6,379 bases of DNA. Origin: Candidatus Krumholzibacteriia bacterium (GTDB lineage Bacteria > Krumholzibacteriota > Krumholzibacteriia > Krumholzibacteriales > Krumholzibacteriaceae). The notes beneath the pieces were generated by a model. That model was given only the letters and a program-made list of their open reading frames with translations, did no database searches and was not told the origin of the DNA. How positions within the stretch are numbered: the first letter of the stretch is position 1; each line of letters opens with the position of its first letter. Positions 5,655 to 6,379 of the stretch are shown in pieces. The DNA lies in contig JAPLKY010000054.1 in NCBI GenBank assembly GCA_026387805.1, positions 1-6,379 of the forward strand, written 5' to 3'. Made by a program: the position numbers and the translations under genes.

Positions 5655-6379
5655 TCATCGCAGAATGACGAACTTCTGCACCACCGACTGTCCGCCAACC
5701 TGCAGCCGCGCGAAGTAAACACCCGAGGCCACCGGCATGCCGTCCCTATCTCGGCGATCCCACACAAAGGAGAACTCGCGACCACCCGGCGCTCCCTCCA
5801 AACGCAGGACCCGCTTGCCGGCTACGTTGTAGATTTCGAGGATTGGCGCATCACTCTGAGCAACAGGCAACGCGGCGAACAGGGAGATCGGACCTCCAGC
5901 TGGATTCGGATGGACATCAAGATTAAGAGGCGGAAGAATTTCCTCTCCAGTTACGCCCGTCGCAGTGTGAATGATCTGACCGTCGAGCTGATATGGTCCG
6001 CAACTTCCTTCCTCCCCGTCCACCACGAGGTAATAGCCACCCGCCGTGGAGAACTTGTAGTCGATCACGGGGGCAGTCCTACTGTCTTCAGCTAGACCCC
6101 CCGCAAGGCAAACCGGGCTAACACAGTTGTCCACCAGGTAAAGGGCCGCACCCCACTCAGCCGTGACTGAAACGTGCAGCGAGTCGCCCGAGCCAGCCCC
6201 AATCTCGTAGAAGACATCCGGCCCGGCCAGCTCATCGTTCACACATGAACTCGGTGACTCCGAGTATGGGTTAAGGTCGTTCGCGGCGTAGCACGTCACG
6301 CCCTGGATGCTGAAGACGCTACCCAGACGCGTGGCATTCGCGCACACGTCGTTTGGAGCGGCGACAGTGGGAGCAAAAT
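5655..6379 (-). CDS. Secreted protein with PPC-like beta-sandwich and C-terminal FlgD-Ig/T9SS-type sorting domain, N-terminus cut by window edge
   Basis: The frame enters open at the right edge and ends at TGA 5655-5657, leaving 240 residues. A GTG at 6347 is an internal valine in APNDVCANATRLG, not a start. Residues of about 8-145 form a beta-sandwich resembling the pre-peptidase C-terminal (PPC) domain: NDVCANAT entry, GPDVFYEIGAGSGDSLHVSV strands, Cys-rich loops (LVDNCVSPVCLAGG) and GGYYLVVDGEEGSCG. After a short linker, the last 88 residues are an Ig-like domain with VHPNPAGG, ILEIYNVAGKRVLRL, FVWDRRDRDGMPVASGVYFARL and a QKFVILR end. These match FlgD-Ig and type A sorting domains of FCB-like bacteria, where they direct secretion by the type IX system or sit as surface modules. 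The catalytic or binding part, if any, lies outside the window, so the overall role is unknown. Confidence 0.88.
   Translation of the reverse strand, partial: FAPTVAAPNDVCANATRLGSVFSIQGVTCYAANDLNPYSESPSSCVNDELAGPDVFYEIGAGSGDSLHVSVTAEWGAALYLVDNCVSPVCLAGGLAEDSRTAPVIDYKFSTAGGYYLVVDGEEGSCGPYQLDGQIIHTATGVTGEEILPPLNLDVHPNPAGGPISLFAALPVAQSDAPILEIYNVAGKRVLRLEGAPGGREFSFVWDRRDRDGMPVASGVYFARLQVGGQSVVQKFVILR
5658..5921 (-). other. FlgD-Ig/T9SS-type C-terminal domain
   Basis: The last 88 residues run from LNLDVHPNPAGG to the terminal ILR. Hallmarks are the HPNP start, I-Y-N-V-A-G-K-R-V strand-turn, W-D-R-R-D-R-D-G turn, V-A-S-G-V-Y-F-A strand and a basic last strand. The WDxxDxxGxxVxSGxY signature favours the FlgD-Ig subtype, which overlaps functionally and in models with type A T9SS sorting domains. 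Confidence 0.8.

Noticed and set aside
5598..5657. TGA recoding that would join the sorting-domain gene to the HTH segment in one protein
   Set aside because: The frame is continuous apart from TGA 5655 and TGA 5598, but the oligopeptidase also ends at TGA right after its family-typical C-terminus, and ILR is a natural end for the sorting domain. TGA works as stop here.
5459..5785. 108-codon minus-strand frame across the sorting-domain gene end and the HTH relic
   Set aside because: Overlaps both in a different frame with random-looking, Arg/Ser/Cys-rich sequence; the other frame has recognisable domains.
6345..6347. GTG 6347 as the start of the right-hand gene
   Set aside because: The frame is open upstream to the window edge with domain-like sequence (FAPTVAAPND), there is no signal peptide after the GTG and no ribosome site before it, so it is an internal valine.

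Overview
The window is GC-rich (about 60% or more in the genes, clearly lower in one intergenic stretch). It carries three protein genes and one gene relic. The secreted proteins are mosaics: a subtilase joined to a parallel beta-helix and a CARDB domain, and a protein ending in a FlgD-Ig/type IX-secretion-like C-terminal domain. Mosaics of this kind are typical of FCB-group and neighbouring candidate phyla such as Eisenbacteria or Latescibacterota. The lineage is an inference from architecture and composition only; no rRNA or other marker gene is present.

Layout. (1) Positions 1-2974, minus strand: the first 991 codons of a secreted S8 (Kp43-type) serine protease. It has a signal peptide, a complete Asp/His/Asn/Ser catalytic set, a C-terminal beta-sandwich, a beta-helix with a strict 26-residue period, and the start of a CARDB domain. 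Its C-terminus lies beyond the left edge. (2) Positions 2975-3153: an AT-rich divergent intergenic region with two adjacent palindromes. (3) Positions 3154-5274, plus strand: a complete prolyl oligopeptidase (S9A), with the true start either ATG 3154 or GTG 3208. (4) Positions 5275-5654: a convergent intergenic region of about 380 bp. It is not empty: it holds nested inverted repeats (5284-5363) and a start-less helix-turn-helix coding relic (5373-5597, minus). (5) Positions 5655-6379, minus strand: the C-terminal 240 residues of a secreted protein with a PPC-like beta-sandwich and a sorting-type domain; its N-terminus lies beyond the right edge.

Functionally, two proteases of complementary type are divergently arranged. 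A secreted endoprotease could release peptides outside the cell, and a prolyl oligopeptidase, which accepts only short peptides, could process them further. This cooperation is inferred from gene neighbourhood and family biochemistry. No CRISPR array, tRNA, rRNA, intact transposase or recognisable defence system was seen. The least explained stretch is 5280-5600, where the palindromes and the HTH relic suggest the scar of a former element.
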